Made by a program: the position numbers and the translations under genes. Positions 1 through 8,536 of a stretch of 64,000 nucleotides of DNA are shown piece by piece. Every line of letters begins with the position of its first letter. The first letter of the stretch is position 1. This DNA is from JAOXRU01 sp965247735 (lineage in GTDB: Bacteria > Bacteroidota > Bacteroidia > Flavobacteriales > Flavobacteriaceae). The notes below the pieces were generated by a model that was not told where the DNA came from, searched no databases, and worked only from the letters and a program-made list of their open reading frames with translations. Location: positions 813,335 through 877,334 of the forward strand of contig CBDFHN010000001.1 in NCBI GenBank assembly GCA_965247735.1. The letters are read 5' to 3'.

Positions 1-2000
1 GAGTTCTAAATTTAGATTTTAAGAGTTTAAAAGAAAATGATTTTTTAATACCTATTGGATTGGGGTTAAAGGGAATGTCTCTTTTTGAAAAATTAAAAAA
101 TTCATTTTCATCTTGGAGTGAAATCGAAACAAATGAAGTGAATTGTTTTTGGGCAGGAAGGGAATTAGATGAAACGAGAAGTCAGGAATGGCTGAGTGAT
201 ACAAAAGGAACTATCAAGTTTATTAAAGGACGTATGATTCAAAGATATACGATAGTTGATGAGCCTAGATTATTTGTAAATAAAGAGAATTGGACACCAC
301 CAAAATCTGTTAATTATGAAAGGATAGTTTGGAGAGATGTATCAAGAACAAATCAAAAAAGAAGAATAGTTGCGACAATAATTCCTAAAAATGTTGTGGC
401 GGGTAACTCGTTAGGAGTTTGTTATTTTAACGATTCAAACACTAAATCATTATACTTCCTCCTAGGTGTTTTTAATTCATATTGTTTTGAATTTCAATTA
501 AGGTCTTATTTGGCTACAGGACACGTTTCACTTTCGTCTTTGAGAAAGGTAAGTATGCCAAATAGAGCAGAGTATAATAAACATCAATTACTTTCTCAAT
601 TAGTGGAAACAGTATTAGATGGTAATATTGAAAATGAAAATAAAATTGAGGCTTATGTTGCTAGATATATTTATAGACTATCAAAGCCTGAATTTAAAAA
701 TTTGTTAAGCTATTTTAAAAAGCATAATAAAGAAGAAAAAAATAATATTCTAGAGGAATATGATAATATAAGTATAGAAAAAAATAATTTGAAAGACACA
801 ATTAATGTTTTAGGCACAATTATTCCAAATCATTTATCAGGTAGTTTAAGTGCTCTTGATATGAGAATTGTAAATTCCGTTCCTCCTGGTGGTAATTGGA
901 AGAATATTCCTGATGATGTACCCTCAAAACGAGTGCAAACAATAAGAGAAAGTTATGCAAGAGGAGAAGGTAGTCGTTCGACTTATTATGGAAGACTTTT
1001 ACCTGAAATGCCAAGTTATACTATAAATACATATTTTAGTAGACCTGGTAATGGATGTCATATTCATTATTCTCAGAATAGAGTGATTTCTCAACGAGAA
1101 GCTGCAAGACTTCAGTCATTTCCAGATAATTTTATTTTTCACGGTTCTCAGACTTCTGTAAATACTCAAATTGGAAACGCTGTACCTCCATTATTAGCAT
1201 ATCAATTAGCTAAAAGAATAGAAGAATCAATAGGTCAAAAAGGTGTTTATATTGATTTGTTTTCTGGCGCTGGAGGTATGGGACTAGGCTTTAAGTTGGC
1301 AGGGTGGACTCCTATACTTGCAAATGATATTGATAAGAATTTTCTAAAGACTTATGCTAATAATATTCATTCTGAGACAATTTGTGGGAGTATTTCTGAC
1401 CCAACAATTTTTAAGGAAATAGTAAAAAGAGCTAAAGAACTAAAAAAAGAATTTAAAGGAAAACCTTTCTGGGTTCTTGGAGGACCTCCTTGTCAAGGAT
1501 TTTCTACTGCTGGCAAGAAAAGGACAATGGAAGATGAAAGAAATCATTTGTTTTATAACTATGTTGAGTTTTTAGACAAAGTTAAGCCAGATGGATTTGT
1601 TTTTGAAAATGTTTCTGGACTATTGAATATGAAAAAAGGCGAGGTTTTTGAGATGGTGAAGAATGAATTTTCTAAGAAAATGAAGAATATAGAAGGTTTT
1701 GTATTAAGTACAGAAAATTACGCTATTCCACAGAGAAGAAAAAGAGTGATTTTAATTGGTTCAAAAAGTCTAAAAACTAAAATTGAACCTCCGAAGATAC
1801 TAACTTCTCTAAATAAAAAAAAGGACTTATTTACTACATATGCGAAAAGTATTGGAGTAGAAGAAGCGTTGAGTGATTTGCCTGAATTAAGTCCATCTCA
1901 AAACGGTAGCTCTTTAAATTATTTAGATATTGAATTGTCCAATTATCAAAAGTTAATGAGAGGAATCATAGACGTTAAAGAATACTTAGATAATTATTAA
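1..2000 (+). CDS. Fused adenine-N6 / cytosine-C5 DNA methyltransferase of a type IIS system (5' end outside window)
   Basis: The frame is open to the left edge, so the gene starts upstream; the first in-window ATG-like start near 60 is not the true start. The first ~200 visible residues look like the C-terminal target-recognition part of an Eco57I/TaqI-type N6-adenine methyltransferase, whose catalytic NPPY part would lie upstream. The rest is a cytosine-C5 methyltransferase with motifs in permuted order. Counting from position 60, the late motifs come first (REAARLQSFP, then QIGNAVPP near residue 370), followed by motif I DLFSGAGGMG (~399), the catalytic GGPPCQGFS (Cys ~478), ENV (~516) and QRRKRV (~558). 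It faces the Eco31I-like nuclease gene tail to tail with a 4-bp overlap. Known: the Alw26I/Eco31I/Esp3I family methylates adenine on one strand and cytosine on the other, which suits a fused enzyme. Role inferred: protection of host DNA. Confidence 0.85.
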   Translation, partial: VLNLDFKSLKENDFLIPIGLGLKGMSLFEKLKNSFSSWSEIETNEVNCFWAGRELDETRSQEWLSDTKGTIKFIKGRMIQRYTIVDEPRLFVNKENWTPPKSVNYERIVWRDVSRTNQKRRIVATIIPKNVVAGNSLGVCYFNDSNTKSLYFLLGVFNSYCFEFQLRSYLATGHVSLSSLRKVSMPNRAEYNKHQLLSQLVETVLDGNIENENKIEAYVARYIYRLSKPEFKNLLSYFKKHNKEEKNNILEEYDNISIEKNNLKDTINVLGTIIPNHLSGSLSALDMRIVNSVPPGGNWKNIPDDVPSKRVQTIRESYARGEGSRSTYYGRLLPEMPSYTINTYFSRPGNGCHIHYSQNRVISQREAARLQSFPDNFIFHGSQTSVNTQIGNAVPPLLAYQLAKRIEESIGQKGVYIDLFSGAGGMGLGFKLAGWTPILANDIDKNFLKTYANNIHSETICGSISDPTIFKEIVKRAKELKKEFKGKPFWVLGGPPCQGFSTAGKKRTMEDERNHLFYNYVEFLDKVKPDGFVFENVSGLLNMKKGEVFEMVKNEFSKKMKNIEGFVLSTENYAIPQRRKRVILIGSKSLKTKIEPPKILTSLNKKKDLFTTYAKSIGVEEALSDLPELSPSQNGSSLNYLDIELSNYQKLMRGIIDVKEYLDNY

Positions 2001-3652
2001 GAATTTTCAGTCTCTCTAACATATCTGTCGTCATTCCATAGTTTTGCAATTAGTAATGAAATTTCATTCATATTCTCGTTAAGAATTTTTTTAGCTTTTT
2101 CGAGAATAGCTATATCTAAACTATTGTAAATTTGGATTATTTGTTTAGCCGTTGAAGTATTTAATTTTCCTGAAAATTCATTTAAATGCTTCCCTATTAT
2201 TAAATCCAAAGCCTTAATATCACTTTTTTCATAATCAAATAACTTAATTATTTTTTTCACGGAGGTTTCCATATTTTCTTCTTTAATTACAAATAAATGT
2301 CTGTTTTCTTTTTCTAAAAACAATCTTAAAGAATCAAATCCTATTCTTAGTCTACGACTTTTCTGCTCTAGAGTGTACTTATTTTCGCGAGGTGTTTTTA
2401 TGATAGAATCATAGTTGGTTAAAAAATTGTCAACTTTTAAATTTTTGAATTTACATTGATTATCTGCATAATCTAATTCTAATAAGTAAATTAATAAAAC
2501 ATAGGCTCCAGAATTATACAATTTAGAAAGTAGCACCATCGCATTTCTTTGATTGTCTCTTAGCATTTTAGAAAGTCTCAACGCATTTTCCTCTGTATTT
2601 ACTTTTAATTTTAAAATGTTCCAGAGAGATTCTCCATACCACGATATAACCTTATACCCCTGCGCTTCATCTTTGATTAAATCGCTGACATCTCCAAAAC
2701 TCATTCTATTGTTTTTTGCTGAGTTTGCGGATTTACTTAAAAGCCTAAACCTTGGTCTGTGGCAAAAGCCTAAAGATAAAGGTCCTATATGGTCAGCAGA
2801 AGGTGGACCTTCTCCACCATCGGCATTTTTTTCTGAAGATAAATTGGTTCTAACTAAGCCCATCAGTCTGTCCGCAGCTATCCAATCGCCTTCAGACCAA
2901 TATTCAAAAACTCTTCTGTCAGTAACATAAGACATTAAATTTTCTTTACTTCTCCCTTTATCTGCAGTTCCTCTGCAACATCTATTGAAAGAATGAAAAC
3001 CATCAAATCTATCAGGAGCGTTTGACATAGCTCCTGGACTTAATAAGCTTGGTTCGGAAGGAATGTAAACATCTTTAACCCAGTTTAGTAAGTTGTCCAA
3101 CTTTGAATTGAAGGATGGAACAGATATTTTGTTTGTAGATAATATTTTCTCTATGTCTTTAATAGATTCATTTCCATAAACTTCGATTAAGTTTAGGATT
3201 ACATCATTTATATGGTCTATAGAAGAGATTTCAATGTCATCTCCAAACTTTTTTTGGATTCTCTTTATTAAGTTCTTTTGAGGATATACGTATGCAATAT
3301 CTAAAATAGTACCACATCTTTTACAAGACTTTTTGCCAGTTGGGTGAATTAATTTTGCAGTTCTACTAATCCATTTGTCAGAATTGATATCAATACCAAT
3401 ACTTTTGGCTTTTGATTGCCACCAATTTCTTCTTTTTTGATGAGTATGTTGATACAATCCTCCAGACCTATTTGATGGAGCTTCCCATTGAACTTTTCCG
3501 TCTGCTTTTATAGCATCTGGCATATTTTCATAAACAGAATGAGAAACAATAAATTTCATATAATGTACAAAAGAACCAGCCCAGTTTTCTCCTTTATTTC
3601 CATAGTCGGCAGGGTCTTCACTTACGTGAGAAAAATCATTATTTTCTTCCAT
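1997..3652 (-). CDS. Alw26I/Eco31I/Esp3I-family type IIS restriction endonuclease
   Basis: A 551-aa protein. The HNH-type nuclease core is visible as ADHIGPLSLGF (residues 286-296) followed by NSAKNNRM (310-317), giving candidate catalytic Asp287/His288 and Asn310. A Cys pair at 110/113 (CKRC) and Cys225/226 may bind metal or stabilise the fold. The family cuts outside a short asymmetric site (GTCTC-type in known members); the exact site here cannot be read from sequence. Its start lies 6 bp after the stop of the small XRE-type controller gene, so controller and nuclease form one transcription unit, the usual arrangement for delaying nuclease expression until DNA is methylated. The stop overlaps the convergent methyltransferase stop. 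No frame damage is seen, so the system looks functional. Confidence 0.85.
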   Translation of the reverse strand: MEENNDFSHVSEDPADYGNKGENWAGSFVHYMKFIVSHSVYENMPDAIKADGKVQWEAPSNRSGGLYQHTHQKRRNWWQSKAKSIGIDINSDKWISRTAKLIHPTGKKSCKRCGTILDIAYVYPQKNLIKRIQKKFGDDIEISSIDHINDVILNLIEVYGNESIKDIEKILSTNKISVPSFNSKLDNLLNWVKDVYIPSEPSLLSPGAMSNAPDRFDGFHSFNRCCRGTADKGRSKENLMSYVTDRRVFEYWSEGDWIAADRLMGLVRTNLSSEKNADGGEGPPSADHIGPLSLGFCHRPRFRLLSKSANSAKNNRMSFGDVSDLIKDEAQGYKVISWYGESLWNILKLKVNTEENALRLSKMLRDNQRNAMVLLSKLYNSGAYVLLIYLLELDYADNQCKFKNLKVDNFLTNYDSIIKTPRENKYTLEQKSRRLRIGFDSLRLFLEKENRHLFVIKEENMETSVKKIIKLFDYEKSDIKALDLIIGKHLNEFSGKLNTSTAKQIIQIYNSLDIAILEKAKKILNENMNEISLLIAKLWNDDRYVRETENS

Positions 3653-3658
3653 ATAGAA

Positions 3659-3874
3659 TTATTTAAATAAATCTGCAATGGAAGTATCTAATGCATTTGC
3701 AATTTTTTGTATGTTGAGAAGTGTTATATTCTTTTCCGCTCTTTCAATCATACCAATATAAGTACGATGTAATTCAGCTCTAAATGCTAGTTCTTCCTGA
3801 GAAAGCCCTTTAGCTTTTCTTAGTTCACGAACATTTTCACCAAACTCTACTAATATATTCTGATTTATTTCCAT
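3659..3874 (-). CDS. XRE-type controller (C) protein of the restriction-modification system
   Basis: A 71-aa single-domain helix-turn-helix protein with the XRE pattern: LRKAKGLSQEELA as the first helices and HRTYIGMIERAEKN as the recognition region, then a short dimerisation tail ending DTSIADLFK. Size and position, just upstream of the nuclease in the same operon, match C proteins of type II systems, which bind as dimers to their own promoter and set the timing of nuclease synthesis. A paired inverted element lies directly upstream (3895-3936). The ATG at 3872-3874 is about 10 bases from the likely transcription start, so the mRNA may be almost leaderless, as for several C genes. Confidence 0.85.
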   Translation of the reverse strand: MEINQNILVEFGENVRELRKAKGLSQEELAFRAELHRTYIGMIERAEKNITLLNIQKIANALDTSIADLFK

Positions 3875-3890
3875 TGCTAATCAAAGTATG

Positions 3891-3936
3891 CAAAGCTAAC
3901 TTTAGTATACAATTTCAGCAACAGACTATAGTTAGC
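3891..3936 (-). promoter_or_regulatory. Promoter and paired C-box-like operator of the controller/nuclease operon
   Basis: Two half-elements form an inverted repeat with one mismatch: GCTAACTTTAGT (3895-3906) and ACTATAGTTAGC (3925-3936). Each holds an ACTNNAGT core like known C-boxes. On the minus strand a Bacteroidota-type promoter fits between and across them: TTG (complement of 3919-3921), 20 bases, then TAGCTTTG (complement of 3891-3898). The distal box sits just upstream of the TTG and the proximal box overlaps the -7 element, the geometry expected for activation at low and repression at high C-protein level. Confidence 0.65.
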
Positions 3937-3964
3937 ATTATTTATTAACGTAAGGAGTGGGAAG

Positions 3965-4028
3965 AAACAGCTCTTTTATTTTTTTAAGCGTTGGAAGAAG
4001 CGTTTGGCAAAAAATAAATGTGCTGTTT
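3965..4028. repeat. attC-like imperfect hairpin (distal end of cassette array)
   Basis: An inverted repeat of about 20 bp, with few mismatches, runs from AAACAGC (3965-3971) plus a T-rich arm to an A-rich arm plus GCTGTTT (4022-4028). It lies between the controller promoter and the first cassette gene and is the last structured element before the restriction system. Its AAC/GTT ends agree with the other hairpins of the region. Confidence 0.4.
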
Positions 4029-4053
4029 GAGCGTTGGCTTTTCAGCTTGCAGG

Positions 4054-4240
4054 TAACGTTTGGCTAAGCGCAGTGCGGATTAGAAAGTACGGATTTCCAA
4101 ACTTGCAATTAGCCAAAGCTTTTTATTTTGTTTTATCTTTTTTTTCTAAAACCAAATCAAAAGATTTGGCGGTCTTCGTTAAATGTAATAAACTTTTGAG
4201 TAAGTACCTAACCCGCATTGCGTTTAGGTTTTGTTGTAAA
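4054..4240 (-). repeat. Long attC-like cassette end
   Basis: The outer arms TAACGTTTGGCTAAGCGCAG (4054-4073, continuing TGCGG) and, at 4212-4240, CCCGCATTGCGTTTAGG then TTTTGTTGTAAA are imperfect complements of about 25 bp with AAC/GTT at the tips. A smaller stem lies inside. The element directly follows the stop of the 219-aa gene on the minus strand, as a cassette recombination site would. Confidence 0.45.
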
Positions 4241-4250
4241 ATCGTTTTTA

Positions 4251-4910
4251 TTATTCAATTTCGTTTCTAACTTCATTACCCCAATAATATGCGAAATTAT
4301 CAGCGTAATTTTCCGCTCGTTGTTTTTTGTAATTCGGACTCCAATATCTTTGATAAACACTATCCATTTGATGCCCAATTTCGTGAAAAAGCAAACCTTC
4401 TAAATAATATCTCTTAATTTTTTCTTCTGTCCAATTTAAAATCCAATTTCCATTCGAGTGGATTAATTCAGGCTCGTATGCCGAATACCATTTTAATGTT
4501 TTATTAGATGGCTTTTTATTTCCAAATTCCATTTTTAAATCAGTCGAAAATGGGTATAACACAATTAAATTCACTCCGCTACCACAAATGAAATATCCTT
4601 GAAAACTTCCTTCTTTTTCATACTCTTTATTGGTCATTTTTCTTAACCATATATGAGTAAGGTTTTCTGTATGTTCAGAAGGTAGTTTATCTAGAAATTC
4701 TTTTATTTCACCAACTGTTACAGGGAAATATAAATCCCGTGAGGAATTATCTACTATAAAAATTGGTGTTTCTTCGTTTTCACTTGGTGTCGAAAAGTTG
4801 TGTTGTCGGTTGAAAATGTTATCAGCAAGTTTTGGTCTTTTTCGTCCACCTTTAATATCTCCGAATTTTCGACTTTTTTTCCAAGCGGTTTCTTTTCGGG
4901 TCTGTCTCAT
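4251..4910 (-). CDS. Putative zinc metallopeptidase-like cassette protein (HEIGH motif)
   Basis: A 219-aa soluble protein without a signal peptide; the first ~30 residues are very basic. The C-terminal part holds LLFHEIGHQMDS, an HExxH zincin motif, followed about 20 residues later by RAENYADNFAYYW, whose Glu could be the third zinc ligand. I do not recognise the family beyond this. The upstream region (TTGTAAAACATTAAA, then ATG) is shared with the next small gene, and both genes are flanked by attC-like hairpins, so this looks like one gene cassette. The role is unknown; proteolysis is inferred only from the motif. Confidence 0.6.
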   Translation of the reverse strand: MRQTRKETAWKKSRKFGDIKGGRKRPKLADNIFNRQHNFSTPSENEETPIFIVDNSSRDLYFPVTVGEIKEFLDKLPSEHTENLTHIWLRKMTNKEYEKEGSFQGYFICGSGVNLIVLYPFSTDLKMEFGNKKPSNKTLKWYSAYEPELIHSNGNWILNWTEEKIKRYYLEGLLFHEIGHQMDSVYQRYWSPNYKKQRAENYADNFAYYWGNEVRNEIE

Positions 4911-4928
4911 TTATTTTCTTTAATGTTT

Positions 4929-4970
4929 TACAACAAAATGCTATAAAACGTTTTATAGTATAAAGTGTCT
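4929..4970 (-). repeat. attC-like hairpin between cassette genes
   Basis: A perfect 18-bp palindrome, CTATAAAACGTTTTATAG (4941-4958), is preceded by ACAAC. The stop codon of the 73-aa gene lies inside it and the 219-aa gene starts about 30 bp beyond. The motif TTTAATGTTTTACAAC occurs here and again at 5186-5201 next to the following hairpin, so the cassette junctions share sequence as well as shape. Confidence 0.45.
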
Positions 4971-5174
4971 AATCAAATTAAAAGCTCCTAATAGTATTAA
5001 AATGTAGCCTAATATTTTAATTTTCCCACCGTGTTTTTCCTTGATTTCATTAAATCTTTCAAGTTTTTCTGTATCATTGGTTTTAGGTTGTTTATACCCT
5101 CCGAAATACAATACACAATATACCCCTAAAATGATTGGTATAAGTTCCCCAATAATTCCAAATATATTTCCCAT
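4953..5174 (-). CDS. Small membrane protein in a cassette
   Basis: A 73-aa protein with two hydrophobic segments, residues ~5-25 (GIIGELIPIILGVYCVLYFG) and ~52-72 (ILGYILILLGAFNLIRHFI), joined by a charged lysine/glutamate-rich loop that includes HGGKIK. It probably spans the inner membrane twice. No family recognised. It sits between two attC-like hairpins on the same strand as its neighbours, as expected for a single-gene cassette. Function unknown. Confidence 0.5.
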   Translation of the reverse strand: MGNIFGIIGELIPIILGVYCVLYFGGYKQPKTNDTEKLERFNEIKEKHGGKIKILGYILILLGAFNLIRHFIL

Positions 5175-5196
5175 CTTTTTATTTCATTTAATGTTT

Positions 5197-5246
5197 TACA
5201 ACGTTTTGGCTAAACTGCGTTTTAATGCAGTTTAGGTGCTGTTGGT
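5197..5246 (-). repeat. attC-like hairpin with perfect 9-bp stem
   Basis: The stem is CTAAACTGC (5210-5218) with GCAGTTTAG (5227-5235) and loop GTTTTAAT. ACAAC precedes it and GTTG follows it. The same stem and loop core (AAACTGC, GTTTTAAT, GCAG) recurs at 8537-8582 and 8851-8907, linking separate cassettes. It lies between the stop of the hydrolase gene and the start of the 73-aa gene. Confidence 0.6.
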
Positions 5247-5252
5247 GGTTCG

Positions 5253-6087
5253 TTACTTTATTTCGTTCAGTAACATTCTCCATATGTTAGTTTTAAAAGT
5301 TTCTTTAAAAACTCCAAAATGTCCAATTCTCTTAACTCCAAAATCAGTAGGTTTTAAATTGTTAAACTTGATTTTTGAATTCCGATACTGACTAGTCATC
5401 CATTCTACCGCTTTTTTGGGTGCAAAATCATCATCTTCAATACTAAATGCGCTAATGTCAAGTTCAATATTATCGTAATATTTAAAGTCTATTGATTTAT
5501 CGCTTTGTATATAGTCTGGATTTTTGCCCCAATTTCGCCATTGATTAGCTACATTTTTTTGGCAGATTTTCCATTCCACTCAGTTTTTTTGAGTTGAGAT
5601 ACCCAAATAAATTTAAAAGAACAGGAAATAGAATATACCAATTAAACCACATTTTTATCCTATCAATTCCTTTCCAAAATTTCCAATAACCAGACTGAGC
5701 GGCAACAAGTATTATTTTATCAAATTTGGTTGAGGATTTGGCTAACCCAATAAGTTGACCGCCTATACTATGTCCAAGAATTACTTTTTTAGAGTTGGGA
5801 TATTTTCTTATAGCATATTGTATGACATATTCTAAATCATTTTTTCCCCAATCAGCAGCATTGCTATTAAGTTCTTTAATAGGTTTAGTCAATGAACGAC
5901 CAATACCACTATAATCAAAAGTTAGAACCGAAACTCCATTGTCAGACAGATACTCGGAAAATTTTTGATAATACTCCTGTTTTACACCTGTTGCTGAGGC
6001 AATAATAAGCACAGTTTGGTCTTTATCGGATTTAAAAATAGTAGCGGATAATGTTTCGGAATGTGATGTTATTTCTATTTGTTCCAT
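5253..6087 (-). pseudogene. Alpha/beta hydrolase cassette gene split by a +1 frameshift in an A7 run
   Basis: The first frame (6087 to 5545) shows an alpha/beta hydrolase: a strand with TVLIIASATGV, LTFDYSGIGRS (oxyanion region) and the nucleophile elbow GHSIGGQ. The second frame (5579 to 5253) carries the C-terminal part (NQWRNWGKNPDYI ... GHFGVFKETF, with a possible catalytic His). The two join smoothly if one A is removed from the seven-A run before position ~5550 on the minus strand, giving a protein of about 277 aa. Hydrophobic WYILFPVLLNLFGYL could form a cap or membrane contact. The start is preceded by a remnant attC-like site into which the IS91-like element inserted. The shift may be sequencing error. 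Substrate unknown. Confidence 0.7.
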
Positions 6088-6221
6088 TCTTTTGCTATAA
6101 TGACTACCAACATTATAGGATTAAATCAAGTAAGCCAAGGGCGCAATTTGATTTAATCCGCCGTTGAACTATGGCGTGTCAATTTTACCTTTAAAAGCTA
6201 TGGAGATTGAATCCTTTTTCT

Positions 6222-6434
6222 TTATCCAAAGTTAGGATTTTTGAAAGAAATAGAGATATATTTCGTGTTTTTATTCTGTTTTTGATATGCTATGGAGCAG
6301 ACTTGGTATAATTTACAATGTTGATGTCCTAGTTTTACTATTTTCTTCCATTTTGGCATATAATTCTCTATACCCGAAAAAGGAATGTTTCGCGATAGTC
6401 TTATTAAATGCTTATATGTGCCTGTTATTTTCAT
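6222..6434 (-). CDS. Small third ORF of the IS91-like element, copy 1
   Basis: Seventy codons starting in an ATGA overlap with the transposase stop, which suggests translational coupling. The protein is basic with several Cys and His residues and no recognised domain. The second copy keeps the frame with only two amino-acid differences, so it may be a real accessory gene, although near-identity of recent copies gives weak evidence for coding. It ends just before the inverted-repeat end of the element. Confidence 0.4.
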   Translation of the reverse strand: MKITGTYKHLIRLSRNIPFSGIENYMPKWKKIVKLGHQHCKLYQVCSIAYQKQNKNTKYISISFKNPNFG

Positions 6435-7567
6435 TGAATTTCAAAGTCTAAATAGGGACCAGCTCTAATAGAAAGTATAATTTTAATATTTTTAATAAGT
6501 CCTTTTTTACATTTACAGCATGTAATAGGCTTTGGATTCCACTCTGGATATTGAATAGGTTTAACTACTATTGGGTGTGTTTTTAATAGTTGCTTTTTAA
6601 TATCGAGCAACATGGCTTTATTTCTGGAGGCGCATATTCCAAAATGTCGTATTCGGACAAATCCTTTTGGTAAAATGTGTTGTGTAAATCTTCGGATAAA
6701 CTCTTGTGCACTCAGTTGTATTCTAGAACATTGATTGGTTCTATAATTTTTATAGGAAAAATGCACTTCGTTATCTTGGATAGCCTTAATTCTATGATTG
6801 CTAATTGCAATCTTATGGGAATATCTCCCCAAATATTCTATGATGCTTTTTACTCCTGAAAAAGGTTTCTTAGCATAGACCACCCATGGTTTATTAAATA
6901 AAAGATCCACCAACCCCTGTAGGTTACTATTATCAATTTCTTCTTTGTTTTTCAATTGTTTTAACTGCTTCAAAAATATAGCTCTAAATACTTTACTCAT
7001 TGCTTTTACAGGAAAAAGATACTTTCCTTTCCCCCGAGTTTCTTTCCACTTTTTTTGTTTATTTATACCTCCAGATGGTACTATACAATGGATATGTGGA
7101 TGTAGGCTTAAATTTTGCCCCCAAGTATGTAAAATACTGATCATACCACTCTTTGCTCCAAGGTGTTTGGTGTCTCTAGAGAAGAGTTCAATAGTCTTCC
7201 AAGAGGAGCTAAACAGAGTATTATAGAGTTGTTTTGGGTAAGCTAAACACAACTGGTTTAACTCACTTGGTAAGGTGAACACCACATGAAAATAAGTTAC
7301 TGGCAAGACCTGCGTTATACGTGCCTGAATCCATTTTTCCCGCTGTTGGATCTGACACTTAGGGCAATGCCTGTTTCGACAACTGTTGTACGCAATTTGT
7401 TGATAATCACAATTGGAACAACTCTGGAGATGTCCTCCCAACACAGCTGTTCTGCAATTGACAATGGCTCTAAGTACTTTTATTTTCTGATAAGATATTT
7501 TATGTTTTTCTAAAAATTCCTTTCCATATTCTCTTAATACATCAGCCAGTTCATGTTTAGGTTTCAA
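6431..7567 (-). CDS. IS91-family HUH transposase, copy 1
   Basis: A 378-aa protein. The N-terminal zinc-finger region shows CSNCDYQ and CRNRHCPKCQ. The HUH metal site is HPHIHCIVPSGG (around residue 155), and the catalytic Tyr region is EYLGRYSHKIAIS (around residue 250). A final Cys pair, CCKCKKG, lies near the C-terminus. Family knowledge: such enzymes nick one strand at the origin end and move by rolling-circle replication, without target duplication. It overlaps the recombinase gene by 4 bp (ATGA). Compared with copy 2 it differs at only a few residues (for example ARITQ versus ARIAQ), so one duplication is recent. Confidence 0.9.
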   Translation of the reverse strand: MKPKHELADVLREYGKEFLEKHKISYQKIKVLRAIVNCRTAVLGGHLQSCSNCDYQQIAYNSCRNRHCPKCQIQQREKWIQARITQVLPVTYFHVVFTLPSELNQLCLAYPKQLYNTLFSSSWKTIELFSRDTKHLGAKSGMISILHTWGQNLSLHPHIHCIVPSGGINKQKKWKETRGKGKYLFPVKAMSKVFRAIFLKQLKQLKNKEEIDNSNLQGLVDLLFNKPWVVYAKKPFSGVKSIIEYLGRYSHKIAISNHRIKAIQDNEVHFSYKNYRTNQCSRIQLSAQEFIRRFTQHILPKGFVRIRHFGICASRNKAMLLDIKKQLLKTHPIVVKPIQYPEWNPKPITCCKCKKGLIKNIKIILSIRAGPYLDFEIQ

Positions 7568-8376
7568 TGGGAGAGGTATAGTGCATCCAACGGGCTTTGT
7601 ATCTCTTTAAATATAGACTGTGCTACCCTAAGGTAAACTAATGTGCTTTGTAGACTACTATGCCCGAGTTGTTCTTTTAATTGCAATATATTTCCACCCT
7701 GTTCTAAAAAATGGACAGCAAAACTATGACGTAAGCTATGTATAGTAATATGCTTATTTATTTTTGCTTTCTTTAGTGTTTTGCGCAGCACATTTGCAAC
7801 CGAAGAAGCAGAATAAGGTTTTGCTTTTTCATATCCACCAATCAAGTATTTTTCGGAGTGATAATAAGCTAAATAAGTTTCCAAACCCTTAGCCATTAAT
7901 TTAGATAATATCACATATCTAGTCACTCCATGTTTGCTATTGATAATGTGAATTCGATGCGCATTAAAATCAACATCTTCTAATCTTAGTTTTAGTAATT
8001 CACTAATCCTGAGCCCCGAAGAATAAAGCAAAGACAAAATTACACGATGTTTTAAATTAGGACAATGTTTAGGATTAAGCAAGCTTTTGATTTCTTTCTG
8101 GTTAAGAACAACAGGAATTTTAACTTTAGACCGGTTTCCCTTTAATTCAATGCATCGATGGGGAGTGTTCATTACTTTGAATAAAAATCGATACCCATAT
8201 ACTAAAATCTTAATAGAAGAATGGCTTACTTTTCGAAGCCGTAAGTTATAGATGTATTCTGTAATTTGATCATCACTTAGCAAGTGAAAACTTTTGCCAT
8301 AATATAAACTGATCTGACATAAGGCTCGTAAATAGTTTTTACAGGTAGATTCCGAATAACCAGATGCTATATACAC
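7564..8376 (-). CDS. Tyrosine recombinase of the IS91-like element, copy 1
   Basis: A 270-aa site-specific recombinase. It has an N-terminal SAM-like DNA-binding domain with several 'YSESTCKNYL'-type helices, then the catalytic domain: Arg in SSGLRISELLKL, Lys in the beta-hairpin after INSKHGVTRY, HxxR in IHSLRHSFAVH, a His in LGHSS and the nucleophile Tyr in TLVYLRV. Some IS91 relatives carry an integrase-like gene ahead of the transposase, which fits this order. It may resolve replication products or guide insertion; that part is inference. Confidence 0.85.
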   Translation of the reverse strand: MYIASGYSESTCKNYLRALCQISLYYGKSFHLLSDDQITEYIYNLRLRKVSHSSIKILVYGYRFLFKVMNTPHRCIELKGNRSKVKIPVVLNQKEIKSLLNPKHCPNLKHRVILSLLYSSGLRISELLKLRLEDVDFNAHRIHIINSKHGVTRYVILSKLMAKGLETYLAYYHSEKYLIGGYEKAKPYSASSVANVLRKTLKKAKINKHITIHSLRHSFAVHFLEQGGNILQLKEQLGHSSLQSTLVYLRVAQSIFKEIQSPLDALYLSH

Positions 8377-8536
8377 CTTTCTGTACCTCTGATAAGCCTT
8401 TATAAAATTTGGTACCGTTCTTTTTGCTAATTCTGAGCAAGGCTCAACTCTTTTTTTTGATACATAATTAGTAGATTTTGATTATAGCTCTTAATTTACA
8501 AAATCTAGAGGAGAAAAGTTACCGAAGGTTTAGTTC

